Below are positions 40,865 through 49,717 of a stretch of 64,000 nt of DNA, one piece after another; the first letter of the stretch is position 1, and the number at the start of each line of letters is the position of its first letter. This DNA is from Gilliamella apis (lineage in GTDB: Bacteria; Pseudomonadota; Gammaproteobacteria; Enterobacterales; Orbaceae). The notes below the pieces were generated by a model. That model was not told where the DNA came from. It was given only the letters and a program-made list of their open reading frames with translations, and made no database searches. Both the position numbers and the translations under genes were made by a program. Location: assembly GCF_002142155.1 (NCBI RefSeq), contig NZ_NASD01000001.1, forward strand, positions 1 through 64,000. The letters run 5' to 3'.

Positions 40865-40923
40865 GCATTAACTAATATGTTTTTTAATGAGTTATTGCAA
40901 CGAGTTTTAAACATGTAAAACAT

Positions 40924-40955
40924 TAAACGGGCGCGAGGTAACTCAAGCCCGTTTA
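40924..40955 (+). other. Hairpin between dnaK and dnaJ
   Basis: A perfect 9-bp stem TAAACGGGC / GCCCGTTTA encloses a 14-base loop, 60 bases after dnaK. The following sequence is only weakly T-rich. It is probably a partial terminator that lowers dnaJ relative to dnaK. Confidence 0.6.
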
Positions 40956-40990
40956 GTTGTTTATATAATGATTAAATTTAAAGGTTAATT

Positions 40991-42121
40991 ATGGCGAAGA
41001 AAGATTATTATGAAACATTAGGCGTGAGTAAAAATGCCAGTGAAACTGAGATAAAAAAAGCCTACAAACGCCTAGCCATGAAATATCATCCGGATAAAAA
41101 TCAGGATAACAAAGCTGAAGCTGAAGCAAAATTCAAAGAAGTTAAAGAAGCTTATGAAATCTTAACCGATCCACAAAAGAAAGCTGCTTATGATCAGTAT
41201 GGCCATGCTGCTTTTGAACAAGGGCAAGGTGGCGCAGGTGGGTTCGGCGGTTTTGGTGGTTTTGGCGGCGGTTCTGCATTTGATGATATCTTCAGTGATT
41301 TCTTCGGTGGTGGCCGAGGACGAGGTCAAGCAGCATCGCGTGGTAATGACTTACAATATAATATTTCATTAACATTAGAAGAAGCTGCTAGCGGTGTAAG
41401 CAAAGAGATTAAAGTACCAACTTGGGTAAATTGTGATGTTTGCCATGGTCAAGGAACTGAAAAAGCTTCAGATGTTGTAACTTGTAATACCTGTCACGGT
41501 GCTGGTGTTGTGCAAATGCGGCAAGGCTTTTTTGCTGTGCAGCAAGAGTGTCCGACTTGTCATGGGCGTGGAAAAGTGGTTAAAAATCCATGTAAAAAAT
41601 GTCATGGCGAAGGACGCGTTCAAAAAACTAAAACACTTTCTGTTACTATTCCTGCTGGGGTTGATACAGGAAACCGTATTCGACTTTCAGGTGAAGGTGA
41701 AGCTGGATTAAACGGTGCACCTGCTGGTGACTTATATGTACAAGTACAAGTAAAACCGCATGCAATCTTTGAGCGAGATGGCACTAATTTACATTGTGAA
41801 ATTCCAATTAATATTGTGTTAGCATCACTAGGTGGTGAGGTTGAAGTACCAACCCTGAACGGTAAAGTTAGCCTAACCATACCGGCCGAAACACAAACCG
41901 GTAAAATGTTTAGATTACGTGGAAAAGGCATTAAATCATTACGAGGCAGTGCTGTAGGTGATCTCTATTGCCATGTTGCAGTTGAAACACCAGTTAATCT
42001 AACTAGCAAACAAAAAGAGTTATTAAAAGAGTTAGGCGAAAGTTTTAAATCCGATAAAAACTCAAAACACAGTCCAAAAGAAAAAGGCTTTATTGATAAA
42101 GTGAAGAAGTTTTTTGGATAA
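40991..42121 (+). CDS. dnaJ: Chaperone protein DnaJ (Hsp40)
   Basis: DnaJ stimulates DnaK ATPase and delivers clients. The 376 residues have the J domain with YHPDKNQ (HPD motif), a Gly/Phe-rich linker, four CxxCxGxG zinc repeats ([32 protein letters not shown]) and the C-terminal client domain. Length and order are canonical type I. Confidence 0.98.
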   Translation: MAKKDYYETLGVSKNASETEIKKAYKRLAMKYHPDKNQDNKAEAEAKFKEVKEAYEILTDPQKKAAYDQYGHAAFEQGQGGAGGFGGFGGFGGGSAFDDIFSDFFGGGRGRGQAASRGNDLQYNISLTLEEAASGVSKEIKVPTWVNCDVCHGQGTEKASDVVTCNTCHGAGVVQMRQGFFAVQQECPTCHGRGKVVKNPCKKCHGEGRVQKTKTLSVTIPAGVDTGNRIRLSGEGEAGLNGAPAGDLYVQVQVKPHAIFERDGTNLHCEIPINIVLASLGGEVEVPTLNGKVSLTIPAETQTGKMFRLRGKGIKSLRGSAVGDLYCHVAVETPVNLTSKQKELLKELGESFKSDKNSKHSPKEKGFIDKVKKFFG

Positions 42122-42140
42122 CCTTCATTATTGATTATAC

Positions 42141-42170
42141 AATCGAGCCAAATAATGGCTCGATTTTTTT
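42141..42170 (+). terminator. dnaJ terminator
   Basis: The stem AATCGAGCCA / TGGCTCGATT is followed by T7, about 20 bases after the dnaJ stop. Confidence 0.93.
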
Positions 42171-42244
42171 ATTCTGCTTTTTTAAATAACATTATTACTG
42201 TTTTCAGATATCGTATATTTTTCTTTATTATTCAATATTCCTTA

Positions 42245-42302
42245 TTGACATTAAACCATATCTTAATTAGCATATTAAATTAGTAAGGTGGCTAACTAAT
42301 TT
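42245..42302 (+). promoter_or_regulatory. Promoter and inverted repeat upstream of the marR-like gene
   Basis: A -35 TTGACA (42245-42250) and weak -10 TAGCAT (42268-42273, 17-base spacer) precede an inverted repeat AAATTAGT (42277-42284) / ACTAATTT (42295-42302). The repeat would cover the transcription start, as expected for an autorepressor site; the MarR-family gene follows directly. Confidence 0.5.
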
Positions 42303-42316
42303 TATGGATATAAAGT

Positions 42317-42814
42317 ATGCAGCTTGAAAATCGCTATTTATCTTTTTGCAATATTTTGAAGAAACAAAACACGGTAGATTTAGAAAAGATCCGAACATGC
42401 TTTACGTTGTTATCTGTTGCTAATCTAATTGATATAGAGTGTGCCAAACGTCTTCAAAAATATCATCTCTCAGAAAGTCGATTAATTATTTTAGTTTTAT
42501 TAAAAGAATACCAAGAATTATCTTTGCAAGAAATTGCTAAATTATTAGGGATAACTAAAGCTTCAACAACAACACTTGTTAGTTCTCTAATTAATGATGA
42601 GCTAGTATCAAAAAGAAATGATGAAAATGACAAAAGAATTTCCATTATTTGTTTAACCCCAGCAGGAATGGATTTATTGACGGAAACGTTAAAAGAGCAC
42701 AGTTTTTGGATAGAAAAAATAACTAATAATTTATCTGATAATGATGTTGCTATATTCAAAAAGGTATTAAGCCAAATTCATGAAAATGTATCAAGAAAGG
42801 AAGTCGTTAAATGA
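42317..42814 (+). CDS. MarR family transcriptional regulator
   Basis: MarR proteins are winged-helix dimers that usually repress neighbouring genes and respond to phenolic or oxidising signals. The 165 residues contain LSLQEIAKLLGITKASTTTLVSSL (recognition helix region, split as LSLQEIAKLLGI and TKASTTTLVSSL) and the wing motif RNDENDKRISIICLT. Its stop overlaps the start of a peroxiredoxin-like gene by four bases (ATGA), so the pair is translationally coupled and it likely controls that gene, possibly as a peroxide sensor. Confidence 0.88.
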   Translation: MQLENRYLSFCNILKKQNTVDLEKIRTCFTLLSVANLIDIECAKRLQKYHLSESRLIILVLLKEYQELSLQEIAKLLGITKASTTTLVSSLINDELVSKRNDENDKRISIICLTPAGMDLLTETLKEHSFWIEKITNNLSDNDVAIFKKVLSQIHENVSRKEVVK

Positions 42815-43452
42815 AACTAATTGAAGATTTACAAACATTAAGACAAGATTTAATTACCCAATTACCCCAAGATGTACAAAATATTCTGGATAACTCATTA
42901 GCAGATATGTTAAGTGAAAAACTAGATAGTCATTCTTTACAATGTGGAGATATTGCACCAGACTTTTCACTAATATCAACTGATAATCAAGAAATCAATT
43001 TATACAAATTACTGGAAACCAAACCCGTAATTATTAGTTTCTTTCGAGGTAGTTGGTGCCCGTTCTGTGTAAAAGAATTAGAACATTTTCAAAATAATTT
43101 AGAGCTAATTCAGCAAGTTAAAAATATGCATTTTATTGCTATTTCACCACAGAAAGCTGCAATTAGCGCACAGTTAAAACAAGAAAAATCGATGTCGATA
43201 ACGATACTATCAGATATTAAAAATAACATAGCTAATAAGTTTGGTTTAGTATTCACATTACCTGAAAAAGTTAGAGAGTTATATAATAGTTTAGGTGCTA
43301 ATTTATTGGATTTTAATGGCGATGATAGCTATACATTACCAATACCAGCAACTTATTTAATTGGGCAAGATAAAAAGGTTTATTTTGCTTATGTTAATGC
43401 TAATTATATGGAACGAGCTGATATATCCGAATTAATAAATGTATTAAAGTAA
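42811..43452 (+). CDS. Peroxiredoxin-like protein (AhpC/TSA family)
   Basis: This 213-residue thioredoxin-fold protein reduces peroxides or acts as a thiol oxidoreductase. The motif RGSWCPFCVKELEHFQ carries a CxxC pair, as in the 'peroxiredoxin-like' subgroup where the typical peroxidatic Thr/Cys context PVC is replaced. It starts with a helical N-terminal extension of about 45 residues. Partner MarR-like gene upstream; terminator downstream. No signal peptide. Confidence 0.87.
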   Translation: MKLIEDLQTLRQDLITQLPQDVQNILDNSLADMLSEKLDSHSLQCGDIAPDFSLISTDNQEINLYKLLETKPVIISFFRGSWCPFCVKELEHFQNNLELIQQVKNMHFIAISPQKAAISAQLKQEKSMSITILSDIKNNIANKFGLVFTLPEKVRELYNSLGANLLDFNGDDSYTLPIPATYLIGQDKKVYFAYVNANYMERADISELINVLK

Positions 43453-43500
43453 TAAAAATTTAAATTTATCTAGCAATATGAAATGTTACTAATCTGATAT

Positions 43501-43532
43501 AAAAAGGGATAATATTTATATTATCCCTTTTT
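43501..43532 (+). terminator. Terminator after the peroxiredoxin-like gene
   Basis: A perfect 15-bp stem AAAAAGGGATAATAT with ATATTATCCCTTTTT around a two-base centre, ending in T5. Confidence 0.88.
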
Positions 43533-43559
43533 ATATTAAATTTAATTAAAACTATAAAG

Positions 43560-43635
43560 TTACATTTTAGTTGTGAGAACATACGCAATAACATAACGCT
43601 ATTGTTCTAATGTGAGTGAGTTATAAGGTAACAGC
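43560..43635 (-). pseudogene. Decayed C-terminal fragment of grcA or pflB
   Basis: Read on the minus strand, the segment gives LPYNSLTLEQ*RYVIAYVLTTKM followed by a stop, where * is a TAG. It aligns with the intact GrcA end [21 protein letters not shown] at 49718 onward in this window. A frameshift lies just before it (AV then one extra base). The Gly-radical loop itself is not recognisable. It is a relic of a duplicated or lost glycyl-radical gene, since no gene is intact upstream of it. Confidence 0.8.
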
Positions 43636-43746
43636 TTGTGAAGATAAAGAAAAAAGCCTATATTGGCCTATACTTTATCTTTAATATTAATTTGCTCATC
43701 TTTTTGTTGGCAAAAAACAGGCCTAATTTTTAAATAACCTCATAAC

Positions 43747-43766
43747 AGCCCGTGATATTACGGGCT
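43747..43766. terminator. Hairpin downstream of the levR-like gene
   Basis: A 7-bp stem AGCCCGT / ACGGGCT with a 6-base loop lies 49 bases beyond the levR-like stop. There is no clear T-run on either side, so the call as terminator is weak. Confidence 0.4.
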
Positions 43767-43814
43767 TTATCGATCAGGTCATATCAGGAGTATGGCTTCA
43801 TATTGCCATTTTTT

Positions 43815-46511
43815 CTAAAGGTGGTTAAAGAATTTTAATATATAGCAGATCTCCTCTTCAGGAATGGTAATTTTATATTTTTCTTCGAAGACAACTAATT
43901 CATCTTTAATAATTGAATATTCATTCCTATACTTACGAATATAATTTTGTTTATCAATAAATTTAACCTTGCTCTGCTCGCCATTAATTATCTGTTCAAG
44001 CATACAAGCAATATGCATAACCAGTCCAATCAAAGTATTATTTGATACTCTAATATTAAATTTACGGGTTATATTTTCATTAAAATGCTTAATATCGGTT
44101 AGTAAATCGCGTGGTTCAATATTGGATAAAATATTCGAAAGTGTTTTTTCGATTAAAGAGTAAATGGTTTCAATATCAATTAATTGCTGTAATTTCTTAA
44201 TATTGTCCGGATAAATTAATGATGTTAAATCGAATTGGCTTATTGAAGTATTAAAGTTAAATGGGCTCACTATAGCAACAATCGTATGGCTTTGCTGAAT
44301 TTCTTCGATTTCTTTAAATAATTTATCATCTTCGTGAGATAAACTAAGTGCAATAATGTCTAAGATATTTTGTCGATATGAAAGTACATTATTTAATAAA
44401 TCTATGGTGATATTGGTACTTTTATTCGGCACATTAATAATTAAAATGGCTAATTTTTTATTAACTAAACTCTCTTCTTGCGGTGCTGATACTAATGGTG
44501 CTTGATTAAGCATATGAATTTGTAAGACATTCTCATATACTTCTTCTAAGCAATATCCATTCATTGCATTTTGAATTGCCTCAATCACATGTAAAGTACT
44601 AACCAGTTGAATTGTTTTGGTTTTAATATTACATTTTGCCTCTATCTCTTCACCAAAATTTTTCAAAGATCCCATATCAACCAGTAATAGCATGTCTGAT
44701 TTATTTTTAGTTAATTGAATATGGTTAATAATTTTTTCGAGAATTTTTTGTGGCAATTCATCAAGTGGCACATCAAAAGCAAGTGCATATTCAATGTTAA
44801 GTAAGTCATGTGCTGTTTTCGTGATTGACGTTGCGGTTTTATCTCCGTGAGCAATAACGACAATTTGCACATTATTTGAAGGTAAAATAGGATTATTAGT
44901 ACCATATATAAAAAACATGGCCAGATAAGCAGCTTCATCAATGGGCAGTGTCGTATCCATAATGTGTTCAATCATTGTGAGACAATCAAGTGCAGCATTA
45001 AATTGATTTGGATAATTCGTTCGGATTTTATTTAATTGCGGATGACTAATCTTTTGATTGCTATTTATTCGCTTTAATGTCTGTTCGATATGGTTAGCTA
45101 AACTATAATAAATACGATTATTAAAGCTGCACTGTAAACTGTTTTCAGCCTGTTCAATTAAGGCTTCAGTTAAACGTAATACTTTAGTTGAAATTATATT
45201 TTTCAACTTATTCTTATCATATTTTTTAGTATTATTATAAATATAGGTATAAAAATAATCCTGAATCTCTTGTTCAATTTCTTCTTCGAGTTCGAAATTT
45301 CCCCTACCTTGTGTTTTTAATTCAGCGATTTTTCGATTTACGATATCGTAGATATCATTAGATTTATTATTTTCATATAGGATCTTATTATCTTCTCCCT
45401 GAAATATAATATTTTTTCGATTAATACCAATGATTTTATTCCACGTTTGGCGATGTTGTGTTTCAATCAATAATGCTTCACTGATATGATTTGGTAATAG
45501 AGCACTATTAATATAAATATACTCTGAATTACTGTAGGAAATATGTTTGGCATAGGCGGCTGCACAAATGAAACGAATATCAGCTTCAAGTTGCCCTATA
45601 TTATTAGGGCAGTTATAGCCTAACAAAGCGCGAAGGGCATTACTTGATACGACAATTTTTTCTTTTAATTGTGCCGATTCGGTATTAAAGAAATTTTGAA
45701 TTAGATTAAATCTTTCCTCAAAAGTTCTTGCTCTTAAAGGCGGAATGGTTAAATTCATAGGAAAGCGACGAGTAAATGTACGCAATAATGCTGAATTCGG
45801 ATCTTCTGTCGTTGCGGCAATAATGCGAACTTGTGCTGTTCGTTCTACGGTATCACCTAGTCGTCTAAAAAGGCCTTTATCAATAAAAGTAAAAAATATT
45901 TCTTGTCCTTCTGGTGGTAAACGGTGAACTTCATCTAAAAATAACAGTCCGGTGTGCGCCTTTTCAACTAAACCTTCACGATCATCGATTGCACCACTAT
46001 AGGCACCTTTTTTACAGCCGAATAATTGGGTTAAAAGTAATTGTGGATTTGAAGCGTAATCAGCACAATTAAAGTGGATAAATGGCGCATCAGGACTAAT
46101 TTTATTGACACTTTTAGCATAGTTATAAATCAGTTCGGCAAACAGTGATTTTCCAACTCCTGTCTCACCAGTAATTAAAATATTCATACCATGAGGAGGA
46201 TAAAATATAGCTGCTTTAGCTTGTTCAATCAAGGTATGCAAACTGGTGCTAGATTCGATAAAATTTTTGAATTCACCAAATTTGAAATTTGGTTTGTTTT
46301 CGGTTTTTATCGAAGATTTAGCAATAGAATATTTGACTGGTTTTCCTTTATCTTTAACCACTTTTCCTTGCTTAATAAGCTGATTTAATTCGTGGCTAAC
46401 ATTTGCCCGAGAATAATTCAGTAATGTGGCAAGTTTAGAAGTAGTAACTCCTTCACTGTTTTTTAGCGTTAATTCCTGTAATTTTTGGAAAATAATCTCA
46501 ATTCTTAACAT
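43815..46511 (-). CDS. LevR-type sigma-54-dependent activator with PTS regulation domains
   Basis: This 898-residue regulator has an N-terminal winged-helix domain (about residues 1-70), an AAA+ sigma-54 interaction domain (Walker A GETGVGKS; loop GAYSGA in place of GAFTGA; LLFLDEVHRLPPEGQE), then PTS-responsive domains: a first PRD (about residues 440-560), an EIIA-Man-like domain (VVIAHGDKTATS, about 570-690), an EIIB-like domain and a C-terminal PRD. It is divergent from a lactose-family PTS whose promoter is of the -24/-12 type, so that operon is its likely target. PTS phosphorylation should tune it according to sugar supply. Confidence 0.92.
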   Translation of the reverse strand: MLRIEIIFQKLQELTLKNSEGVTTSKLATLLNYSRANVSHELNQLIKQGKVVKDKGKPVKYSIAKSSIKTENKPNFKFGEFKNFIESSTSLHTLIEQAKAAIFYPPHGMNILITGETGVGKSLFAELIYNYAKSVNKISPDAPFIHFNCADYASNPQLLLTQLFGCKKGAYSGAIDDREGLVEKAHTGLLFLDEVHRLPPEGQEIFFTFIDKGLFRRLGDTVERTAQVRIIAATTEDPNSALLRTFTRRFPMNLTIPPLRARTFEERFNLIQNFFNTESAQLKEKIVVSSNALRALLGYNCPNNIGQLEADIRFICAAAYAKHISYSNSEYIYINSALLPNHISEALLIETQHRQTWNKIIGINRKNIIFQGEDNKILYENNKSNDIYDIVNRKIAELKTQGRGNFELEEEIEQEIQDYFYTYIYNNTKKYDKNKLKNIISTKVLRLTEALIEQAENSLQCSFNNRIYYSLANHIEQTLKRINSNQKISHPQLNKIRTNYPNQFNAALDCLTMIEHIMDTTLPIDEAAYLAMFFIYGTNNPILPSNNVQIVVIAHGDKTATSITKTAHDLLNIEYALAFDVPLDELPQKILEKIINHIQLTKNKSDMLLLVDMGSLKNFGEEIEAKCNIKTKTIQLVSTLHVIEAIQNAMNGYCLEEVYENVLQIHMLNQAPLVSAPQEESLVNKKLAILIINVPNKSTNITIDLLNNVLSYRQNILDIIALSLSHEDDKLFKEIEEIQQSHTIVAIVSPFNFNTSISQFDLTSLIYPDNIKKLQQLIDIETIYSLIEKTLSNILSNIEPRDLLTDIKHFNENITRKFNIRVSNNTLIGLVMHIACMLEQIINGEQSKVKFIDKQNYIRKYRNEYSIIKDELVVFEEKYKITIPEEEICYILKFFNHL

Positions 46512-46519
46512 TTCACATC

Positions 46520-46579
46520 CTAATGTGTTTTAGCAAATCTATTCCTTAATGTGTATTAAAACACATAAAAACACATTAG
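46520..46579. promoter_or_regulatory. Candidate upstream activator sites for the LevR-type regulator
   Basis: CTAATGTGTTTT (46520-46531) is the exact inverse complement of AAAACACATTAG (46568-46579). Between them are TTAATGTGT (46546-46554) and AAAACACAT (46558-46566), giving four AATGTGT/ACACATT half sites in two inverted pairs. They lie about 70-130 bases before the expected start of the PTS operon, typical for sigma-54 enhancers, and directly beside the regulator's start codon. Confidence 0.75.
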
Positions 46580-46623
46580 TAACTTAAAAAATTAATTATT
46601 GATTATTTTTAATTTATTTTGTT

Positions 46624-46640
46624 TTGGCACGGTTATTGCT
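46624..46640 (+). promoter_or_regulatory. Sigma-54 (-24/-12) promoter of the lactose-family PTS operon
   Basis: TTGGCACGGTTATTGCT has GG (46626-46627) and GC (46638-46639) 12 bases apart, matching the TGGCAC-N5-TTGC consensus exactly. It lies 42 bases before the EIIA start and downstream of the inverted repeats. Confidence 0.92.
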
Positions 46641-46681
46641 GTTATTTATTACATGAAATATATAAAACTGAGGAAAAATTA

Positions 46682-46987
46682 ATGAATGAGTATGAAGAGA
46701 TTGTAATGCAACTAATTACCAATAGCGGTGATGCAAGAAGTCGCTGCCTAAAAGCAATTAGGGCTGCTCGTAAAGGTAATTTTGAACAAGCCGATAGTTT
46801 AATTGAAGAAGTAAAAAAATTTTTAGCTATTGCGCATAAAACACAGACTGAATTAATTCAAAACGAGATTCAGGGTAATCATATTCCAGTTTCGTTACTG
46901 ATTATTCATGCTCAAGATCACTTAATGAATGCAATTTCAATGCGAGACTTAGCCATTGAAATTATAGAAATATTAAAAGATAAATAA
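46682..46987 (+). CDS. PTS lactose/cellobiose family subunit IIA
   Basis: EIIA-Lac carries phosphate from HPr to EIIB. The 101 residues form a helical trimer unit; the motif HAQDHLMNAI has the phosphorylated His76 and the metal-binding Asp79. The ATG at 46682 follows a GAGGA site; an upstream in-frame start would overlap the promoter. First gene of a sigma-54-dependent operon, 17 bases before IIB. Confidence 0.93.
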   Translation: MNEYEEIVMQLITNSGDARSRCLKAIRAARKGNFEQADSLIEEVKKFLAIAHKTQTELIQNEIQGNHIPVSLLIIHAQDHLMNAISMRDLAIEIIEILKDK

Positions 46988-47004
46988 TTAAAGGGGTAAT
47001 TAAT

Positions 47005-47313
47005 ATGACTTATAACATTATGCTAGCTTGTATGGGTGGATTCTCTACCAGTATGTTAGTCAAAAAAATGAAAGAGTCTGCGGAAAAGATCGGTATTGAT
47101 GTCAATATTAATGCAGTAAGCGAAACTGAATTAGATCAATATGATGATCTGGACATTATTATGTTAGGACCGCAAATAGAGTATATCTATGAAAACTTAA
47201 AAAAACAGTATGACATCCCGATAGTGGTTATTGATTCTCTAGACTATGGAACGATGAATGGTGAAAAGGTATTAAAAACAGCCTTAGAAATTTTAGAGAA
47301 TGGAATCAGCTAA
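47005..47313 (+). CDS. PTS lactose/cellobiose family subunit IIB
   Basis: EIIB accepts phosphate on a cysteine. The 102 residues start YNIMLACMGGFSTSMLVKKM, with phospho-Cys9 in the P-loop-like segment, and include IIMLGPQIEYIYENLK. A free-standing subunit as in chitobiose and cellobiose systems. A GGGG ribosome-binding site precedes the ATG. Confidence 0.93.
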   Translation: MTYNIMLACMGGFSTSMLVKKMKESAEKIGIDVNINAVSETELDQYDDLDIIMLGPQIEYIYENLKKQYDIPIVVIDSLDYGTMNGEKVLKTALEILENGIS

Positions 47314-47329
47314 TAAGAGAGATTTTATT

Positions 47330-48598
47330 ATGATAAATAATAAAGAAACATTAATGAGTTTTAGAGCAAAATTGCAAAAAGTTATTGGCTCTATTCAATC
47401 AAGCTATTCTGTGCAAGCTGTTTCAAGTGGCATGATGATGCTATTACCGGTCATGATGGTAGGCTCGATTGTTGCGGTTTTAAATAGTTTAAATATAGAA
47501 TCTTATCAGGCAGTATTAGTGGCAACAGGATTGAAATCCGCTTTTAAAGTTGCTTCAGTAGTCACCATGAACGTGATTTCACTCTATGTCGTAGTGGCTA
47601 TTGCGTATAAGATGGCAGAATTACATAAAAAAGATGGTATTTTAGCTGCATTAATGGGGCTAATGGCTTTCCTTTTTATCACTCCAATGAAAACCAACGG
47701 TATTGCAGCCATTGATCTCTTGTATGTTGGTTCAAGAGGAATGATTGTTGCGATGTTAGTAGGATTATTTGCTACACGTTTTTATATTTTCTTACTTAAT
47801 CGTAAACTAACGATAAAAATGCCTGAGTCAGTACCTGATTTTGTCTCAAAATCTTTTTCCAGTCTTATTCCCGCATTTATTATTGCCTTAGTCTTTGCTC
47901 TAATTAATGCGTTAGTTGGTCTTACCGAATTTGATAATGTACATAATTTAATTTATTCCATAATTCAAGTACCGCTTCAAGGCTTAGGTGCAAGTTTAGC
48001 AGCAGCGTTATTAATTGTATTTTTAGCGGAATTTTTATGGTTCTTTGGTATTCACGGTTCAATGGCGACTTCGGCTATCTTATATGCCTTATTCTATCCT
48101 TTTGATATCGCTAATTTAGAAGCATTTCAAGCAGGTCAGGCATTACCATTTATTGTCACAATGACATTTATTAATGCACAAAAAGGACCGCGTTATTTGG
48201 CATTATCTATTTTATTAGTACGCTGTAAGAGCCAACAAATGAAAAGTTTAGGTAAGATTGGCTTTATACCTGGTTGCTTTGGTATTAGTGAGCCTTATAA
48301 ATTTGGTTTACCTATGGTATTAAATCCAATTCTATTTTTACCGTTGATTTTTGCTGGAACAATTAATGTGGGCTTATCTTATTTTGCTACATTAATTGGT
48401 ATTATTCCTCGTGTTAATGGTATGCCTCTACCAACGGCTGGAACGCCTGAAATTATTAAAGGATTTATGATTGGTGGTTGGCAAATGGCAATATGGCATG
48501 TGGTATTGTTAGTTGTTGCTATGTTAGTTTACTTTCCATTTGTTCATTACATGGATAAACAAAAACTTAGTATTGAACAAGCGGCAACGGAGAAATAA
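47330..48598 (+). CDS. PTS lactose/cellobiose family subunit IIC
   Basis: EIIC is the membrane permease for a beta-glycoside or diacetylchitobiose-like sugar. The 422 residues have about ten membrane segments and the conserved substrate-site region FGISEPYKFGLPMVLNP (canonical FGINEPVxFGLP), plus FFGIHGSMATSAIL. The start at 47330 has an AAGAGAG ribosome-binding site; an upstream in-frame ATG at 47300 overlaps eiiB and adds ten residues. The sugar is not identifiable because no glycosidase is in the operon. Confidence 0.92.
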   Translation: MINNKETLMSFRAKLQKVIGSIQSSYSVQAVSSGMMMLLPVMMVGSIVAVLNSLNIESYQAVLVATGLKSAFKVASVVTMNVISLYVVVAIAYKMAELHKKDGILAALMGLMAFLFITPMKTNGIAAIDLLYVGSRGMIVAMLVGLFATRFYIFLLNRKLTIKMPESVPDFVSKSFSSLIPAFIIALVFALINALVGLTEFDNVHNLIYSIIQVPLQGLGASLAAALLIVFLAEFLWFFGIHGSMATSAILYALFYPFDIANLEAFQAGQALPFIVTMTFINAQKGPRYLALSILLVRCKSQQMKSLGKIGFIPGCFGISEPYKFGLPMVLNPILFLPLIFAGTINVGLSYFATLIGIIPRVNGMPLPTAGTPEIIKGFMIGGWQMAIWHVVLLVVAMLVYFPFVHYMDKQKLSIEQAATEK

Positions 48599-48601
48599 TA
48601 G

Positions 48602-49657
48602 ATGCACAATAATATTATAGTTAATGCAGTTGAACGATTATTACCAAACCGTGTGCGTCTAAGTTGGCAATCACCACCAAAGTCGCATGAGGTAAAAATT
48701 TATTTGAGTGATAGTGCTGATATAAAAAATGCAGAAAAAACTATCCTTACCCAAACAACACAATCAAGCATTGATTTAGATATTCTTGATGATAGGCGTT
48801 GCTATTTTATCCTTGATATTAATGGTCAAAATTATGTGACAGCTGAACGTGTTCTACCATTGGAAGGTGCAAATAATTTTCGTGATATTGGTGGCTATAG
48901 AACTGGTGATGGTAAAACTGTTAGATGGGGTTATCTTTATCGTTCAGATCATTTACATAATTTGACAGATAAGGATATCGCATATTTAAATACCGCAAAT
49001 TTTCATACTATTATTGATTATCGTAATGAAAAGGAATACAGCAAACAACCCAATCGCTTGTGGAATAATCAGCTAAATACACTTCGTTTAATTCCCGATG
49101 CATCTTCAGCAGAATTAGCTGCTAAGGCTAGTAATGATCATGAAAAAATACAGGAACTCATTAGTTTAAGTCAAAGCAAAAATGGCAAAATGGTTATTGA
49201 TGGTTCTGGGCTAATTATGCAAGAACAAAATCGTGATTTTATCCGTAATCCTGAAACCGCCAAAATATATAGAGAACTTGTTGATATTATTTTAGATAGC
49301 CGAAACTTAGCGATAGTACAACATTGTCGAGGAGGTAAAGATAGAACCGGTTTCGGTATAGCTATTATATTAGCTATTTTAGGTGTTGATGAACAAACTA
49401 TATTATTAGATTATGCAATGACAAGTGAATTAAGGTATTCGCGTAATATGCGTAGAATGGAGAAATATAAAAAAGAGACCGATAATGCTGAAATATTAGC
49501 TTTTTTGTATTCTATGATGGAAGCGCGTAGTAGTTACCTTGAAGCTGCATTTGATGAAATGCGTACAAGATTCGGCTCAATTGCGGAATATTTAACTAAA
49601 GCGTTAAAAATAACAGAAAGCGAGAGAGAAAAGATAAAACAAAATTATCTCTATTAA
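48602..49657 (+). CDS. Tyrosine-protein phosphatase-like protein in the PTS operon
   Basis: This 351-residue protein has an N-terminal beta-sandwich-like region (about residues 1-90) and a C-terminal dual-specificity phosphatase domain: ANNFRDIGGYRTGDG, IIDYRNEKEY and the CX5R loop HCRGGKDRTG with Cys242 and Arg248. This type (Y_phosphatase3, LMO1800/IphP-like) dephosphorylates phosphotyrosine or phosphoinositides in studied cases. It starts three bases after eiiC, so it belongs to the PTS operon; a role on phosphorylated sugar is possible. No signal peptide. Confidence 0.85.
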   Translation: MHNNIIVNAVERLLPNRVRLSWQSPPKSHEVKIYLSDSADIKNAEKTILTQTTQSSIDLDILDDRRCYFILDINGQNYVTAERVLPLEGANNFRDIGGYRTGDGKTVRWGYLYRSDHLHNLTDKDIAYLNTANFHTIIDYRNEKEYSKQPNRLWNNQLNTLRLIPDASSAELAAKASNDHEKIQELISLSQSKNGKMVIDGSGLIMQEQNRDFIRNPETAKIYRELVDIILDSRNLAIVQHCRGGKDRTGFGIAIILAILGVDEQTILLDYAMTSELRYSRNMRRMEKYKKETDNAEILAFLYSMMEARSSYLEAAFDEMRTRFGSIAEYLTKALKITESEREKIKQNYLY

Positions 49658-49688
49658 AAAAATTAACCCAGTATTAAACTGGGTTAAT
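49654..49688. terminator. Bidirectional terminator between the phosphatase gene and grcA
   Basis: A perfect 11-bp stem ATTAACCCAGT / ACTGGGTTAAT lies just after the phosphatase stop. The A-rich left side provides a T-run for grcA transcripts, which arrive from the right. Confidence 0.88.
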
Positions 49689-49717
49689 CTAATTTACACT
49701 ATTTTATACTCTGTAAA

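Larger units (their letters stand above)
43453..43814. other. Intergenic region with a gene remnant
   Basis: This 362-bp region contains the peroxiredoxin-like gene's terminator, the decayed grcA/pflB end at about 43560-43635, and a hairpin AGCCCGT/ACGGGCT at 43747-43766 near the end of the levR-like gene. Nothing else was recognised. Confidence 0.6.

Noticed and set aside
46191..46388. Plus-strand ORF inside the regulator gene
   Set aside because: It lies within the N-terminal domain of the LevR-type regulator on the opposite strand and shows no protein family.
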